Made by a program: the position numbers and the translations under genes. From assembly GCA_949358305.1 (NCBI GenBank), contig OX442316.1, positions 3,286,001 through 3,350,000 on the forward strand: a stretch of DNA of 64,000 nt. Direction: 5' to 3'. Source of the stretch: Strigamia acuminata. Taxonomy: Eukaryota; Arthropoda; Chilopoda; Geophilomorpha; Linotaeniidae. The notes below the pieces were generated by a model. The model did no database searches. It was given only the letters and a program-made list of their open reading frames with translations, and had not been told where the DNA came from. Below are positions 29,708 through 39,882 of this stretch, in pieces. Position 1 is the stretch's first letter. Each line of letters starts with the position of its first letter.

Positions 29708-32700
29708 CTACTTCGAGACGAAAATGCGTGATAATAAATTCCGGAGGCGCTCTGAACTGAGCCACTTGGTGAAAATGTCGGATACATTTATCTCACCCGG
29801 AATCTTGCGGAGTTCGAAACATCCGGCAATATGCCACTCACGAAGCCAGTGAAATTTTACTCGAATATGTTTCGTTTTCGAGTTCTCGATGTCGTTGTTC
29901 GTGAACTGAATCGAGGCGAGGGCATCGGAAAATATGATCGGTTTCGATAACCGACGTAAAGGTGGAAACACTTGATAAATACTGTCGAGCCAATAGAGTT
30001 CTTTGACGATTTCGACAAGTGCCACAAATTCGGCTTCCATTGTGGAGCAAGCGACGCTGGTCTGCTTCTTGCAGCTCCAGCCAATGGGCACACTTCCGAT
30101 GTAAACAATGTATCCGCCGAATGATCTCGATGTAGCGATGTCGGAGGCCCAAGAGGCGTCTGTGCAACCCCACAGTTGACTCGAATCGCATTTCGAAAGT
30201 TCGATGGCGTACTCGCTCGTGTTCGCGACGTAACGAAGGACCTGCAGCAAACACTTGATATGGCTCTCGGTGTAGCAGTTGTTGTACTGCGATAATGCGA
30301 TCACCGAGTACAAAATGTCGGGGCGAGTACGTGAAGCCAGGAACAATAAAGATCCGACGAGTGATCGATACGGAAAATCCGGAAGGTCGGTGAGCGGTCC
30401 CTTGACTAACGTGGTCCCAGGTGTGACTGGCACCTTGATGAGCGCGTCAGATGAAACATTAAACTTTTTGAGGAGTTTGTCAATGTAATTGCGTTGAGTC
30501 ATAAAGACTTTCCCGTCACGACGCTCGAACTCGACTCCCAGCAGTTTGGTGATTGGCCCCAGGTCGACAATGTCGAATTTACTCGTGATCAGCTTGAGTA
30601 TTCGATCCCTGATGTTTTCCGAAGCATAAAATAAAACAATATCGTCGACGTATACCAGCATAATGGCCGAATGTCCGTAGGCGTACACACAATTACATGC
30701 TGGAAACTTTTGAAATCCGAGTTCTGTCAATGTTTCATTAAGTTTCTGGTACCACATGCGCCCCGACTGGTGAAGACCGTAAAGCGACTTGGTCAACAAC
30801 CATACGTTGTCGGGCGAGGAACATGTGGCACCAGCGGGAATCCGCATATAAATCTCGTGGTCAAGGTCGCCGTAGAGGTAGGCACATTTCACGTCGAGGT
30901 GCGTGTCCCTCCATCCGAGGAGAATAACCAGCAGACAAAAGAAGAAACGGATTAGGACAAAATTGACTACGGGACTAAAAACTTCATCGTAGTCAACGCC
31001 CATTGTCTGCCGAAATCCTTGGGCGACCAGTCGAGCACGATATCGGGTAATCTTTCCGGTAATGTCACTTTTGAACTTAAAAATCCATTTGCAACCGAGC
31101 ACAGTCTTGTCAGGGGGTCTCGGAACCTCCTTATAAACGTCTCGTTGCTTGAAAGTCGAAAGTTCCTCGTCGATTGCTTCGGTCCATTTCGGTGCTTCGG
31201 GCAATTTCACAGCTTCGGCGTATGTGGCCGGTTCCCGAAAACACATGTGGACACGAGGAGGCGATGGCGGAGCATATGGCATGTGGTGTTCTAAATTGCC
31301 GAAGAAGAAAACGGACTCATCATACGGTATCCGGTGTGCGAAACAATAAGCGGCGATATCTGTGTGCGACCGCAAGCGGACACCGTGCTCCGGATAATAA
31401 TAAACGTCGACTTTAATCCTCCCCGGAACCTGATCTTTCCGGAGATGCTCTTCTCTCCTCCATCCGCTGAAGGGCGAAACGCCGCCAACAAAACTCCAAG
31501 GGCAATGAAGAGCGCGTAAAGGCGCCAAATTAGGCGTACCCGGAAGTCGGACAGGCAAGGCAGCCGCTTCGTCGAGAAGGTCTTCGTCAAAATCTGAACC
31601 CTGTTCAGACATCGCTGCGGTGTCGTCAAGACCCGGGAGAGATGGGTAGGACATCGAACGCCGTAGATGAGGCAAGCGGGTGGAACGTACGGTCGGAGTA
31701 AATTGTCCATGTCCTGCAATGGTCGTAACATTATCGGAGCCATCAGCGACGGTAACAGAGCCATCAGCGTCGGTAACAGAGCCATCAGTCGTAGCAGCTA
31801 AGCCGTCAGCAGCGGCGATGAGACCATCAGCTGTAGGAAGAGATGGTGCGAATGAAGCGAAAGACGGAGCACTCGAAGCGACGGAGGGAGCACGACTGGC
31901 AATACCATCCTCGTCACTGCTGTCAGCAGAAGAGTCGTTATCCGAATCGTGACGTCGACGAGGCCAAGGCTGAGTTGGAAAGTTATCACGAAAAGTGACA
32001 CGTGACGGGGTGTGGCCACGAGCAGGCTCCTCCATGGGTGGAGCATTGTCATCCGGATCTGGAACATAAAAGGGCGAGCGCTTAAAGTTCTGCCGTTCAT
32101 CGATTTGGACGTGAACAGATTCGGTGACGGTGTTCGTAGCCGGATTCCACACTCGATACCCTCGAGTTCCCGAAGCGTAGCCAACGAGAAATCCTTCCCA
32201 CGCTCGAGGATCCAGTTTGTTGCGTCCAGGTGCGGTGAAGTGTACCCAGCACTTGGAACCAATCTTACGAAAATGTCTGACGGAAAGAGCACGCTGGCGC
32301 CACAAAATGTATGGGATTTCGTCGTTGAGCTTCGAATGCGGACTGCGGTTTTTGATATATGTGAACGTCACGGCAAGTTCAGCCCAAAGCGTGTGCGAAA
32401 ATCCGGTTTCGGAGTTGATGGAGCGGAGATAGTCGCCCATTGTCCGGTTCAGGCGTTCGGCGACACCGTTCATCTGTGGCGATGCGGGATTGGTCCGTTG
32501 AGCAACAATACCCTTGTCGGCAAGAAAACGGTCAAAATCCCTCGAAATAAATTCTCCTCCACGGTCGGTGCGAATTGTTTTAATCCGGCAATCAGCAATA
32601 CGTTCAACGCGGGAAACAAAGTCTTTAAACGTAGCAAAAACATCGGATTTACGGGCGATCGGGAAAAGCCAGGCGTACCTGGTGGCGTCATCGATAATGG

Positions 32701-34147
32701 TGAAGGCAAAATTAGCACCGCCGATGGAAGGCAGTCTCGACGGGCCCCAGACGTCCATGTGAAGCAATTCAAGCGGTTTCGTGGTTGAAGGCGCGGAAAT
32801 TGGCTTATGTGGAGCACGCGTGGACTTGGCAACACGGCACGTGTTGCAGGAAAGTTCCTGGCGAACAGCAGCTGGATCAAGCCCATAAACCTGGGAGTTA
32901 GCCGCTAAAGTCCGCATGGCCTTCGTATGCAGGTGACCCAGCCTGCCGTGCCACAATCCCGTGGCGTCTGCGACGTTGGCAACCGAAGGATTAACTGGTT
33001 TGGGAGGTAATGCTGCGTTTGACTTGGCAACGGGAGGAGGAGATGCGAGGGCATTGGAATACATCCGGATCTGTTGAGGTTGGGATCCGGGAATAGGAGC
33101 AGGACTGGTAGGGAAAAGTGAAGGGACAAGCAAGGTGTTGGAGGAGACGGGCAAGCGGAAATCGGTCATATTGTCAGCCGACTTCTTCTTAGTCTTGTTG
33201 GAAGACTTGGGCAATGCGGGAAAGTCCTCTTCCTTCGTCACTAGAGTGGTCGGTATCGGAGTCGGAAGTGATGATGAAACAGACGAACTCGAAACATTAG
33301 TCGGAGCGGCGAATGGCGAGATGAGCCCATCCACGAAATAAAGTCCAGACTTCTGTTTCGCCCGAAGAACACTTAGTTTGATGTCCGTTTCATACGTATG
33401 CAATTCCGAGTTGTGAATGTGGATGTGATGTCCGCATTTATCAATCCGAGAAACCGAGATAAGATTGGCGCCGAAGTCAGGTGCGAATAATACGTCGCGG
33501 AGCAATACGGTGCATTCGCAGCCATCGATGAGCGACTTGACCGGAACGTCACCTTTGCCTGTGACCCTCGAACTGCCCTGGCCTAACTCGATGTTGAACG
33601 GGACAACGGAAACAAAGTTCGTAAACCACGCTTTGACGTGCGAAACGTGGTCGGTGGCCCCACAATCGACAATCCATTCGTGGGACTGGAGAAAATGTAC
33701 AACCGGAGCTTCGATCACCGGTGGAGCCGACAACAGGTAAGCGGCGTCCCTTCGGGGACGAGAAACATCACGGTTTTGACCACCGGATTGCTGCGAACTG
33801 TTATTCTGCCGTCGTTTGCTCTTACTGCGGGGTCGGCCTTGTTGAGACGCGACCGGTTGCGGTTCCTTGCCCTGTTTGCGAGGGCGGGGGCACTTATTCG
33901 CGTAGTGGCCGAAAAAGCCGCAATTAAAACAGCGAACCTGCGAAATCGGACGAGGAGGTCGGGATTGATTGCATCCACGATTGTCCATAGCAAAAGCCGA
34001 TGTTTCCTTCGTGTACCGATTCCAATTCAAGTTGGCTCTTGCTGTCTGCATTTTTCCGGAGGAAAATCGGAGATAATGGCGATAATGAGCACGCATAAAC
34101 ACTCGAGGCACTAAAGACGTAATCGGAGCACTTTTCACTCGAAGCAC
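29708..34147 (-). CDS. pol: Copia polyprotein lacking the gag capsid domain
   Basis: 1,479 open codons (34,147 itself is GTG; in-frame ATG codons follow at residues 18 and 33; an upstream in-frame stop lies near 34,190). Order: CCHC knuckle at residues 73-86 (CFNCGFFGHYANKC), protease VDCGATDHV with Asp161 (Cys replaces the usual Ser), pre-integrase WHGRLGHLH, integrase with HMDVWGP, RTDRGGEF and NGVAERLNR, a long Ser/Asp-rich linker, reverse transcriptase (CKWIFKFK, YLYGDL, YVDDI) and RNase H (STMEAEF). This is the normal Ty1/copia order. The ~200-residue capsid region normally upstream of the knuckle is absent, so the copy should not form its own particles although its enzymes look intact. 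Confidence 0.9.
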   Translation of the reverse strand: MLRVKSAPITSLVPRVFMRAHYRHYLRFSSGKMQTARANLNWNRYTKETSAFAMDNRGCNQSRPPRPISQVRCFNCGFFGHYANKCPRPRKQGKEPQPVASQQGRPRSKSKRRQNNSSQQSGGQNRDVSRPRRDAAYLLSAPPVIEAPVVHFLQSHEWIVDCGATDHVSHVKAWFTNFVSVVPFNIELGQGSSRVTGKGDVPVKSLIDGCECTVLLRDVLFAPDFGANLISVSRIDKCGHHIHIHNSELHTYETDIKLSVLRAKQKSGLYFVDGLISPFAAPTNVSSSSVSSSLPTPIPTTLVTKEEDFPALPKSSNKTKKKSADNMTDFRLPVSSNTLLVPSLFPTSPAPIPGSQPQQIRMYSNALASPPPVAKSNAALPPKPVNPSVANVADATGLWHGRLGHLHTKAMRTLAANSQVYGLDPAAVRQELSCNTCRVAKSTRAPHKPISAPSTTKPLELLHMDVWGPSRLPSIGGANFAFTIIDDATRYAWLFPIARKSDVFATFKDFVSRVERIADCRIKTIRTDRGGEFISRDFDRFLADKGIVAQRTNPASPQMNGVAERLNRTMGDYLRSINSETGFSHTLWAELAVTFTYIKNRSPHSKLNDEIPYILWRQRALSVRHFRKIGSKCWVHFTAPGRNKLDPRAWEGFLVGYASGTRGYRVWNPATNTVTESVHVQIDERQNFKRSPFYVPDPDDNAPPMEEPARGHTPSRVTFRDNFPTQPWPRRRHDSDNDSSADSSDEDGIASRAPSVASSAPSFASFAPSLPTADGLIAAADGLAATTDGSVTDADGSVTVADGSDNVTTIAGHGQFTPTVRSTRLPHLRRSMSYPSLPGLDDTAAMSEQGSDFDEDLLDEAAALPVRLPGTPNLAPLRALHCPWSFVGGVSPFSGWRREEHLRKDQVPGRIKVDVYYYPEHGVRLRSHTDIAAYCFAHRIPYDESVFFFGNLEHHMPYAPPSPPRVHMCFREPATYAEAVKLPEAPKWTEAIDEELSTFKQRDVYKEVPRPPDKTVLGCKWIFKFKSDITGKITRYRARLVAQGFRQTMGVDYDEVFSPVVNFVLIRFFFCLLVILLGWRDTHLDVKCAYLYGDLDHEIYMRIPAGATCSSPDNVWLLTKSLYGLHQSGRMWYQKLNETLTELGFQKFPACNCVYAYGHSAIMLVYVDDIVLFYASENIRDRILKLITSKFDIVDLGPITKLLGVEFERRDGKVFMTQRNYIDKLLKKFNVSSDALIKVPVTPGTTLVKGPLTDLPDFPYRSLVGSLLFLASRTRPDILYSVIALSQYNNCYTESHIKCLLQVLRYVANTSEYAIELSKCDSSQLWGCTDASWASDIATSRSFGGYIVYIGSVPIGWSCKKQTSVACSTMEAEFVALVEIVKELYWLDSIYQVFPPLRRLSKPIIFSDALASIQFTNNDIENSKTKHIRVKFHWLREWHIAGCFELRKIPGEINVSDIFTKWLSSERLRNLLSRIFVSK

Positions 34148-35017
34148 TTCACTAAACGTTGTTAGAAGCGGAATAACCTCGACGGGGAGCCAATGCTAAA
34201 ATTGGCTAAGAACCTTAGACAAGTGTCCCCCTAACGTCCTTTATGACCACCTGGGGCCGCGGGAATGTTAGGTGGCGCAGGGCTCAGCCTTGTCTAAGAA
34301 TACAAGCACAGCTTGGACGGAATGTCCGAAGGGCTGTGCCGATACTAATCGGGACCCACTCCAAAAACTTAAAATTAACAAATAAATTCGAAATCTGAAA
34401 TAAAAAGAAGGAGAAGTTGGTGAATCTGTATGCACAGACGTCCCTGTGCACACCGCGCATAAAAAATGCGGAATTCTTCAAAAGATCGCCGACCGATTTC
34501 GAAAACCGGGAAAAACTTCTCGAAAATCGCCGATACTGTCGCACTCCGGGGTGCAGACAGCGGGTTATGCCCGTTTCTGGATGAAAACGTCGCTCAGACG
34601 TTGTCGGAACGTGACAAATGATGAAAATCGGCGAAAAAATCTGAAAATAAATGAAATTTCCGCAAAAATCGCGAAAAATCGCGAAATTCACGAAAAATTA
34701 GAGGGAAAAAAAAGAACAAGACCTTTCCTAGGTCAATTGTCGCTATCTTGCACAATAAATGCACAAAAAGCAGTGTTTTTAACTCGAAAAACACAAAAAA
34801 ACAGTGTTTTTAACTCGAAAAACACGAAAAAAGGTTGAAAAAATTCAAAAATCGACGATTACGACCGCACTCCGGGGTTGTGAACGTCAGAAAGACGTTG
34901 TTGACTGCCGGAAATCGTCGAAAATCTGAAAAAAACAAAAATTTCCGCAAAAATCGCGAAAAATCGCGAAATTCACGGAAAATTAATGGAAAAACGAGGC
35001 ACTGGTGGCTTTCCAGG
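34148..35017 (-). other. Copia leader with internal duplication
   Basis: 870 bp between LTR and ORF where gag should start. Two ~130-bp segments are near duplicates (about 34,540-34,700 and 34,862-34,990, sharing CGCACTCCGGGGT and AATTTCCGCAAAAATCGCG), separated by a doubled AGTGTTTTTAACTCGAAAAA. No gag homology is visible on the minus strand. Confidence 0.6.
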
Positions 35018-35029
35018 CCTCTGCTACCA
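35018..35029 (-). promoter_or_regulatory. Copia primer-binding site (tRNA-iMet)
   Basis: The minus strand reads TGGTAGCAGAGG, complementary to the 3' end of animal initiator tRNA-Met, two bases from the LTR. iMet priming is usual for copia elements. Confidence 0.8.
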
Positions 35030-35031
35030 CT

Positions 35032-35588
35032 TGTAGCTGTGTGGCGCAAAAATATCGCCGAAATAGGCGATAGGAAGCGTAAAACTGAGTCAAACGCACT
35101 TCTAAGTGCGGACAAATGCGCGTGATGCGCGTACGCGAGTTTGAGCGGACTTACGATCAAATTCGCGTGCACTACACTTATAGAAACGTGTAGTGCCGAA
35201 CTAAATACAATAGTTAACCAAAAATATAACATTTATTAAGAGAAAACTTACATAATGGGTCCAGAATCACTGGACAAACACAAGGAAACACACTACCCGT
35301 GTGAGCGGCCATTTGTAATGTGCCAGAGACATCTGGTGGCCGATATTATAAACAATAATAATGAAAAACATAAGAACAAGATAGAGGATGCATGAAACCT
35401 AATGTATTGAGTACATTTAACCCGGTATCATGCATTCTCTTTACAAACAAGCATGAAAACACTAAATAAACACTGAATAACCCAGGAAAATGGAAACAAT
35501 TACCGATAAATGATAAAATGAACATTTTAAAGCCATTTCACATCGAAAAACGATTTAATTAGGTGAAAAGCGGTTCCAAAGTCCAACA
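35032..35588 (-). repeat. 5' LTR of the copia element
   Basis: 557 bp, the same sequence as 29,105-29,661. The open frame spanning its edge continues into the leader by chance. Confidence 0.93.
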
Positions 35589-35593
35589 GATTC

Positions 35594-36243
35594 CTCGTTC
35601 GACCCCAGCCCAGTTGGAGCAGTCGATGGACTACGTCGGCGAGCTTCCCAATTTGCGTGTGCACCTGACCGATGCTGGTCGAGGAGTCGAGTTTTTGTCG
35701 GATTCGAGTGATGATGAGGAGGCTGAGTCGTGCCCCCGTCGCCCACTCCTTCCAATCTTTACCGGACGTCAGGTTCAGCGCGACCTGCCCTTTGCAACCC
35801 AGCCTGAGGACTTTGTCATCGCGATCCAGAAGTTGGTGAGTGATCAGCATCGCGAGCGTGACTTTGTTTCGTGTCGCGAACTCCAGCTGTATTTTGAGAC
35901 CATTATGGCGCGTGCAACCTTCGATGACATCTTCCCGATGGGCACGCTTGAGTGGGAGCCACCGTCGCGTTGGAGAACGGACACGTACCTGGATGCGGAT
36001 AGCACGCGATGGAAGGAATTTTTCTATCTCATTCTTAAAAGAGAGTTGGGCCTATCCGAAAGCATATCTGCTTTGGTCCACTTGTTGGAGGAAAACCATG
36101 TCCGTGTTCTCCAGCAGTTGCTCGCTGATGCTTTGACCAAGTTTCGCCCGCGTAATGAACAACAATTGGGCGACGTTATTACCTACCGCGCCATCGCTCT
36201 CATGAAGGAACTCGTAACGGCCATGACTGGCTATGAGTTCTAG
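35594..36243 (+). pseudogene. Gypsy third ORF, 3' half
   Basis: Continuation of the ORF at 27,922-29,104 in the same frame once the copia element and one GATTC are disregarded. 216 codons to TAG at 36,241-36,243. It contains an acidic patch (SDSSDDEEAE) and then a predicted helical C-terminal domain (ELQLYFETIMARATFDDIFP, LLEENHVRVLQQLLADALTKF). No family recognised and no membrane segment. It has no start codon of its own in a good position, so it is probably not expressed separately. Confidence 0.75.
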
Positions 36244-36760
36244 TGCGCGTGTCTTCCCATTTCAAAGTGACAATGTTACCCGAACGTGACTTTTTCTCCG
36301 CGTAATCTTCCACAAAGTTTGGTGTTTGATGTGGACTTTTTGTTGAACAATACCAGTGCTATTGGACATTATCCTGATTTGTGATTATTTTATTAGTGTT
36401 TTCAGTCGCGTATGTTTGTGTGATGTGAGGTTTGGTGTTTAACGCTCGTGTTGTTTAGTCCACGCGTTTATATGCCTCACCATAATTGTTTTTGTTACTT
36501 TTCGCGACTTTAAGTTTTATTGTTCTTTATCTAGTGTATTCCTAGTGCCTGGCGCTTAACGCTAGTAATTTTGATTTGTTTAGATTTCGGTGCTTAACGC
36601 CCGCTTGTGTTGTTGAGTCCACGCGTAAGTTCCGCGCCTCACAGTTGTTGTTTCATTCTAATCATTCCAAGTGTCATTTGATTTTGATTTTGTATCGCTT
36701 TTTATTTTCTTTACTTTTCAGGTTTGTTTCGAGAATAAAAACACTCTCGTCCGAGGGGTG
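36244..36760 (+). other. Gypsy 3' untranslated region and purine tract
   Basis: No gene. An imperfect ~50-bp direct repeat occurs at 36,430-36,480 and 36,588-36,643 (TTAACGC...GTCCACGCGT...GCCTCAC). The purine tract CGAGGGGTG directly precedes the 3' LTR. Confidence 0.6.
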
Positions 36761-37749
36761 TGTCACGGCCCGGCATTAACGCGTAATGTAATCCTGTTAA
36801 ATTGTTGTGTTTGTGCGCGTTTTCCGTGTGTTCCTAACCATTGTTTTGTTTAAACTCCTAATAAATCCTTAAATCTAATATTTGAGTTTTCCTACCTTTT
36901 CACCTCATTTTGTATTCATTTTCATCCCTTGACTCAGTCTGGAGTGGCTCAATTCAGCCACATCAGACCGGTCTAAGTTGTGTATTTCCCACTGTTACCC
37001 CTCTTGATTTCATTTAGTTTATCCATCCTAATTTAAATGTTTGAGTCACACGCGCTTAGTCATCGTGATAATTATTCACGTACGCGTCTGATTGGCTCTC
37101 TCATTGGCTTTACCTTTAATTCTGTATTGGATCTGGCCCAAGTTCACTTCAGAGCTGTTTCAAGCCAGATTCAATCAGAAGGTACAAGACCATGAGCTTG
37201 GTAAGAGCCTTAACTGGCCGGAGCATTTGGCATCCTTTCTCCTGTGTTTGCTCACAGTATTGACTCCATGCCATTGATTTACGCATGTTGAGGATGTTCA
37301 TTGTCAGATCGCGTGTTTAATTCCGCGTGTCATCTTCGAATTCCTTTCCTCTCGTTGACCTTTCGTTGTTATGTTTTATATGCCGCTGATACACGCCGAA
37401 GGATTAGAAATTGGATTCAAGTTGGCCATGAGTTGTTATTTTGTCTTTTGTGCGCGGTTAGTGCGCGATTACTCGGTTTGGTCGCTCCGCCATTAGGGGC
37501 CCCAACCAAACTTAGTATAGGCCACGCTAGCGTTGTTAAGTCCGCGCGTGTGCATCATTCTCTTCCATTTTATAATTCCAACAGACCCGGCTTAAATTTG
37601 TATAATGATCGAGTAAGAGGACAAGCTTGCCGCCACCCTTCAGGCTGCTTGTCGTTGCCCGGGCTCTTATTCGAGACCAGGCTCTCCTAAAATCGTACTG
37701 GCGCGTCTTTCAAGCGCGGTTTAAAATATCCAAACAACCAGTTCATGAT
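36761..37749 (+). repeat. 3' LTR of the gypsy element
   Basis: Reads the same as 18,611-19,599. It is followed by (A)ATAC and the rest of the interrupted ABHD14A exon. Confidence 0.93.
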
Positions 37750-37754
37750 AATAC

Positions 37755-38222
37755 CAAAAGTCTAGAAAAACTGTTGTAAACAACCATGTAAACAAATTAC
37801 TATAATAAATAAAGTGTATTTATTATTTTAATTATTTCAGTTGGAAAAAAAATCAGGTTTTTATTGAAAATAGTCAATTTTTTATTTAAAAAAAGTGAAG
37901 TTTTGATTAAACAACTCAATTTTTGATTGTATATAAATACACAGAGACTTTAGAAAAAACGATTCAATTGGGCTCCCCATGTTATACCGTATTGTTTGCT
38001 ACAGCAGCAGAAGCATATACTATGCAACTAAAATTTAAATTGCTTATATTTCTTTTCGTTGATAAAAAAAACTCCGACATTCTAATATAATCAATTCGCA
38101 ACATGTTTACACGCAAATGTAATGTAATCTAATGTCCAGATGCACCAGTCGCTCCTGGCTTAAATCCAATCAATCTGCACGATCCTGAGTTAAAAAAGCT
38201 TAATTTTGTGAACCATGAGCAT
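37755..38222 (+). pseudogene. ABHD14A: End of interrupted ABHD14A copy, then LRR-block flank
   Basis: 37,755-37,765 finishes exon 4 (reading CAAAAGTCTAG). It is followed by the gene's 3' region with AATAAATAAAG near 37,806, matching the complement of 43,930-44,033. From about 38,020 the LRR-block flank begins. No other gene. Confidence 0.8.
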
Positions 38223-38224
38223 TA

Positions 38225-39420
38225 AGGTGCGGCACAAAAAATTATGAACACGTGAAATTTGTTTGTTTTGAATTGATCTCGTCATTTTATGGTTTTCTAA
38301 CCTATTCCAATCGTTTTTTCACATCAAAATAAGCAAGAAACCTTGTTTTTTAACATGGAAACTTTTATTTTTCTCTCGTAATCAACTAAAATGAAAAAAC
38401 ACCCTGGTTCAAAAAATTATGAACAGTTGGTTAACAGTGATTTATGACAATGTAGGCAATGATTTAGTACCATTTAATACCAAATAAAGTTACCCTACTT
38501 TAGTATAACTATGTACACCCTGTCTAACATGGAATTAATTAGTGATTTTAATGTGGTGTTAACATGGTCTGCGACGCATTTTCCATTTGACTGTAAATAA
38601 AAATCAGTCTGCTCGAAAAATTGCTAATGAATTGAGTGTAAATGTATAAAATACCACATTTACTTGAGTTTTGAAGAAGAATGACAATAGTAAGTAGATG
38701 AAAAAGAAGGCAAAACCCTTCCTAAAAAAGAAGCACAAAGAAGACCTTTGAAAAATACTCCTCTTCTTTATTTAAATTATGCCAATAGTATTTATTGCCA
38801 TCTGGGTCATTAAGGTTGAACTTTTTTCATCACAGAAAATTATTTTTCTCCATTCTGCATCCCAGGTTTGATATTTTTTTGCCCACTTTAATCTGTCTTC
38901 TTTGTGCTTCTTTTTTAGGAGGGGTTTTGCCTTCTTTTTCATCTACTTACTACTGTCCTCCTTCTTCAAAACTCAAGTAAATGTGCTATTTTATACATTT
39001 ACACTCAATTCATTAGCAATTTTTCGAGCAGACTGATTTTTATTTACAGTCAAATGGAAAATGCGTCGCAGACCATGTTAACACCACATTAAAATCACTA
39101 ATTAATTCCATGTTAGACAGGGTGTACTGTACATAGTTATACTAAAGTAGGGTAACTTTATTTGGTATTAAATGGTACTAAATCATTGCCTACATTGTCA
39201 TAAATCATTGTTAACCAACTGTTCATAATTTTTTGAACCAGGGTGTTTTTTCATTTTAGTTGATTACGAGAGAAAAATAAAAGTTTTCATGTTAAAAAAC
39301 AAGGTTTCTTGCTTATTTTGATGTGAAAAAACGATTGGAATAGGTTAGAAAACCATAAAATGACGAGATCATTTCAAAACAAACAAATTTCACGTGTTCA
39401 TAATTTTTTGTGCCGCACCT
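38225..39420. mobile_element. Fold-back element with Tc1-like transposase remnant
   Basis: Inverted arms of ~470 bp start AGGTGCGGCACAAAAAATTA at 38,225 and end at 39,420, with TA at both flanks (38,223-24; 39,421-22). On the minus strand from about 39,060 down to 38,765 a broken frame encodes an HTH-like SARKIANELSVNV segment and then RLKWAKKYQTWDAEW...FCDE and DPDGNKYYWHN, the usual order around the first catalytic Asp of Tc1/mariner transposases. The left arm is an inverted copy of the right arm, so the element arose by inverted duplication of one end of a Tc1-like transposon. It is not self-mobile. It sits in LRR-block flank. Confidence 0.85.
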
Positions 39421-39422
39421 TA

Positions 39423-39882
39423 TTTTGTCTACAACACATTTCATTTGCCGTGCCTTGGACTTTTGTTTCGCCGGACAACCAAATGGTCATGTTAAAATGT
39501 ATAAAATTGTGTAAAATTAAGTTAGGGTTAAACTCACGTTCGCGAAAATTGTTGCAACTACAGCCAGGAGTAAGTACTGCATCTGGACACTATTTTTACA
39601 TATTTCCACGTGACTAATTTAAATTCTAGAGATTTTATTTATTTATTTATTTATTTATTTAGAGATTTAGAGATTTTTTAGCTTCAAAGGTCAATTAAAC
39701 CTTTAATTGAATGATTTTGTTAGTCCTGAGTGCCACAAAAAGGAACAATCTAGGTGTGACGAATAACGTCCATCGTGTGTTTTGGCCCGTCTCGAGACGA
39801 TCGTTAGCATGCCGTACGTTTTGCCTCTATAAAGAATTTGTTGGAGAATTCCATCATTCGCAGCTGGAGCCACACAGTCGAC
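39423..39882. repeat. LRR-block 5' flank (copy E)
   Basis: Same flank as beside copies A and D, with a short TTTA microsatellite near 39,637-39,660. Presumed promoter region of the LRR gene; no defined site found. Confidence 0.5.

Larger units (their letters stand above)
29100..35593 (-). mobile_element. Ty1/copia element inserted in the gypsy third ORF
   Basis: 557-bp LTRs (29,105-29,661 and 35,032-35,588), TGTAGC...CCAACA on the plus strand, flanked by GATTC duplications (29,100-29,104; 35,589-35,593). It is transcribed on the minus strand. An iMet primer site lies next to the right LTR and a purine tract next to the left one. The pol ORF is intact but the gag capsid part is missing. The LTRs read the same, so the insertion is recent and necessarily later than the gypsy insertion. 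Confidence 0.95.
18607..37754 (+). mobile_element. Full-length Ty3/gypsy element with a third ORF, interrupted by a copia element
   Basis: LTRs at 18,611-19,599 and 36,761-37,749 read identically over their length. The target duplication is ATAC or AATAC (18,606/7-18,610; 37,750/1-37,754); a shared A makes the LTR end ambiguous by one base. Inside are a tRNA-Phe primer site, gag, pol joined by a -1 frameshift signal, a 1.35-kb spacer and a third ORF split by a copia insertion. Without the copia element it would be about 12.7 kb, long for Ty3/gypsy. Gag and pol are uninterrupted and the LTRs match, so this is a young copy; only the third ORF is broken. Confidence 0.95.

Noticed and set aside
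27922-36243. Third gypsy ORF as an envelope gene
   Set aside because: No signal peptide, transmembrane anchor or fusion-peptide-like segment; the zinc motifs and acidic patch suggest an intracellular protein.
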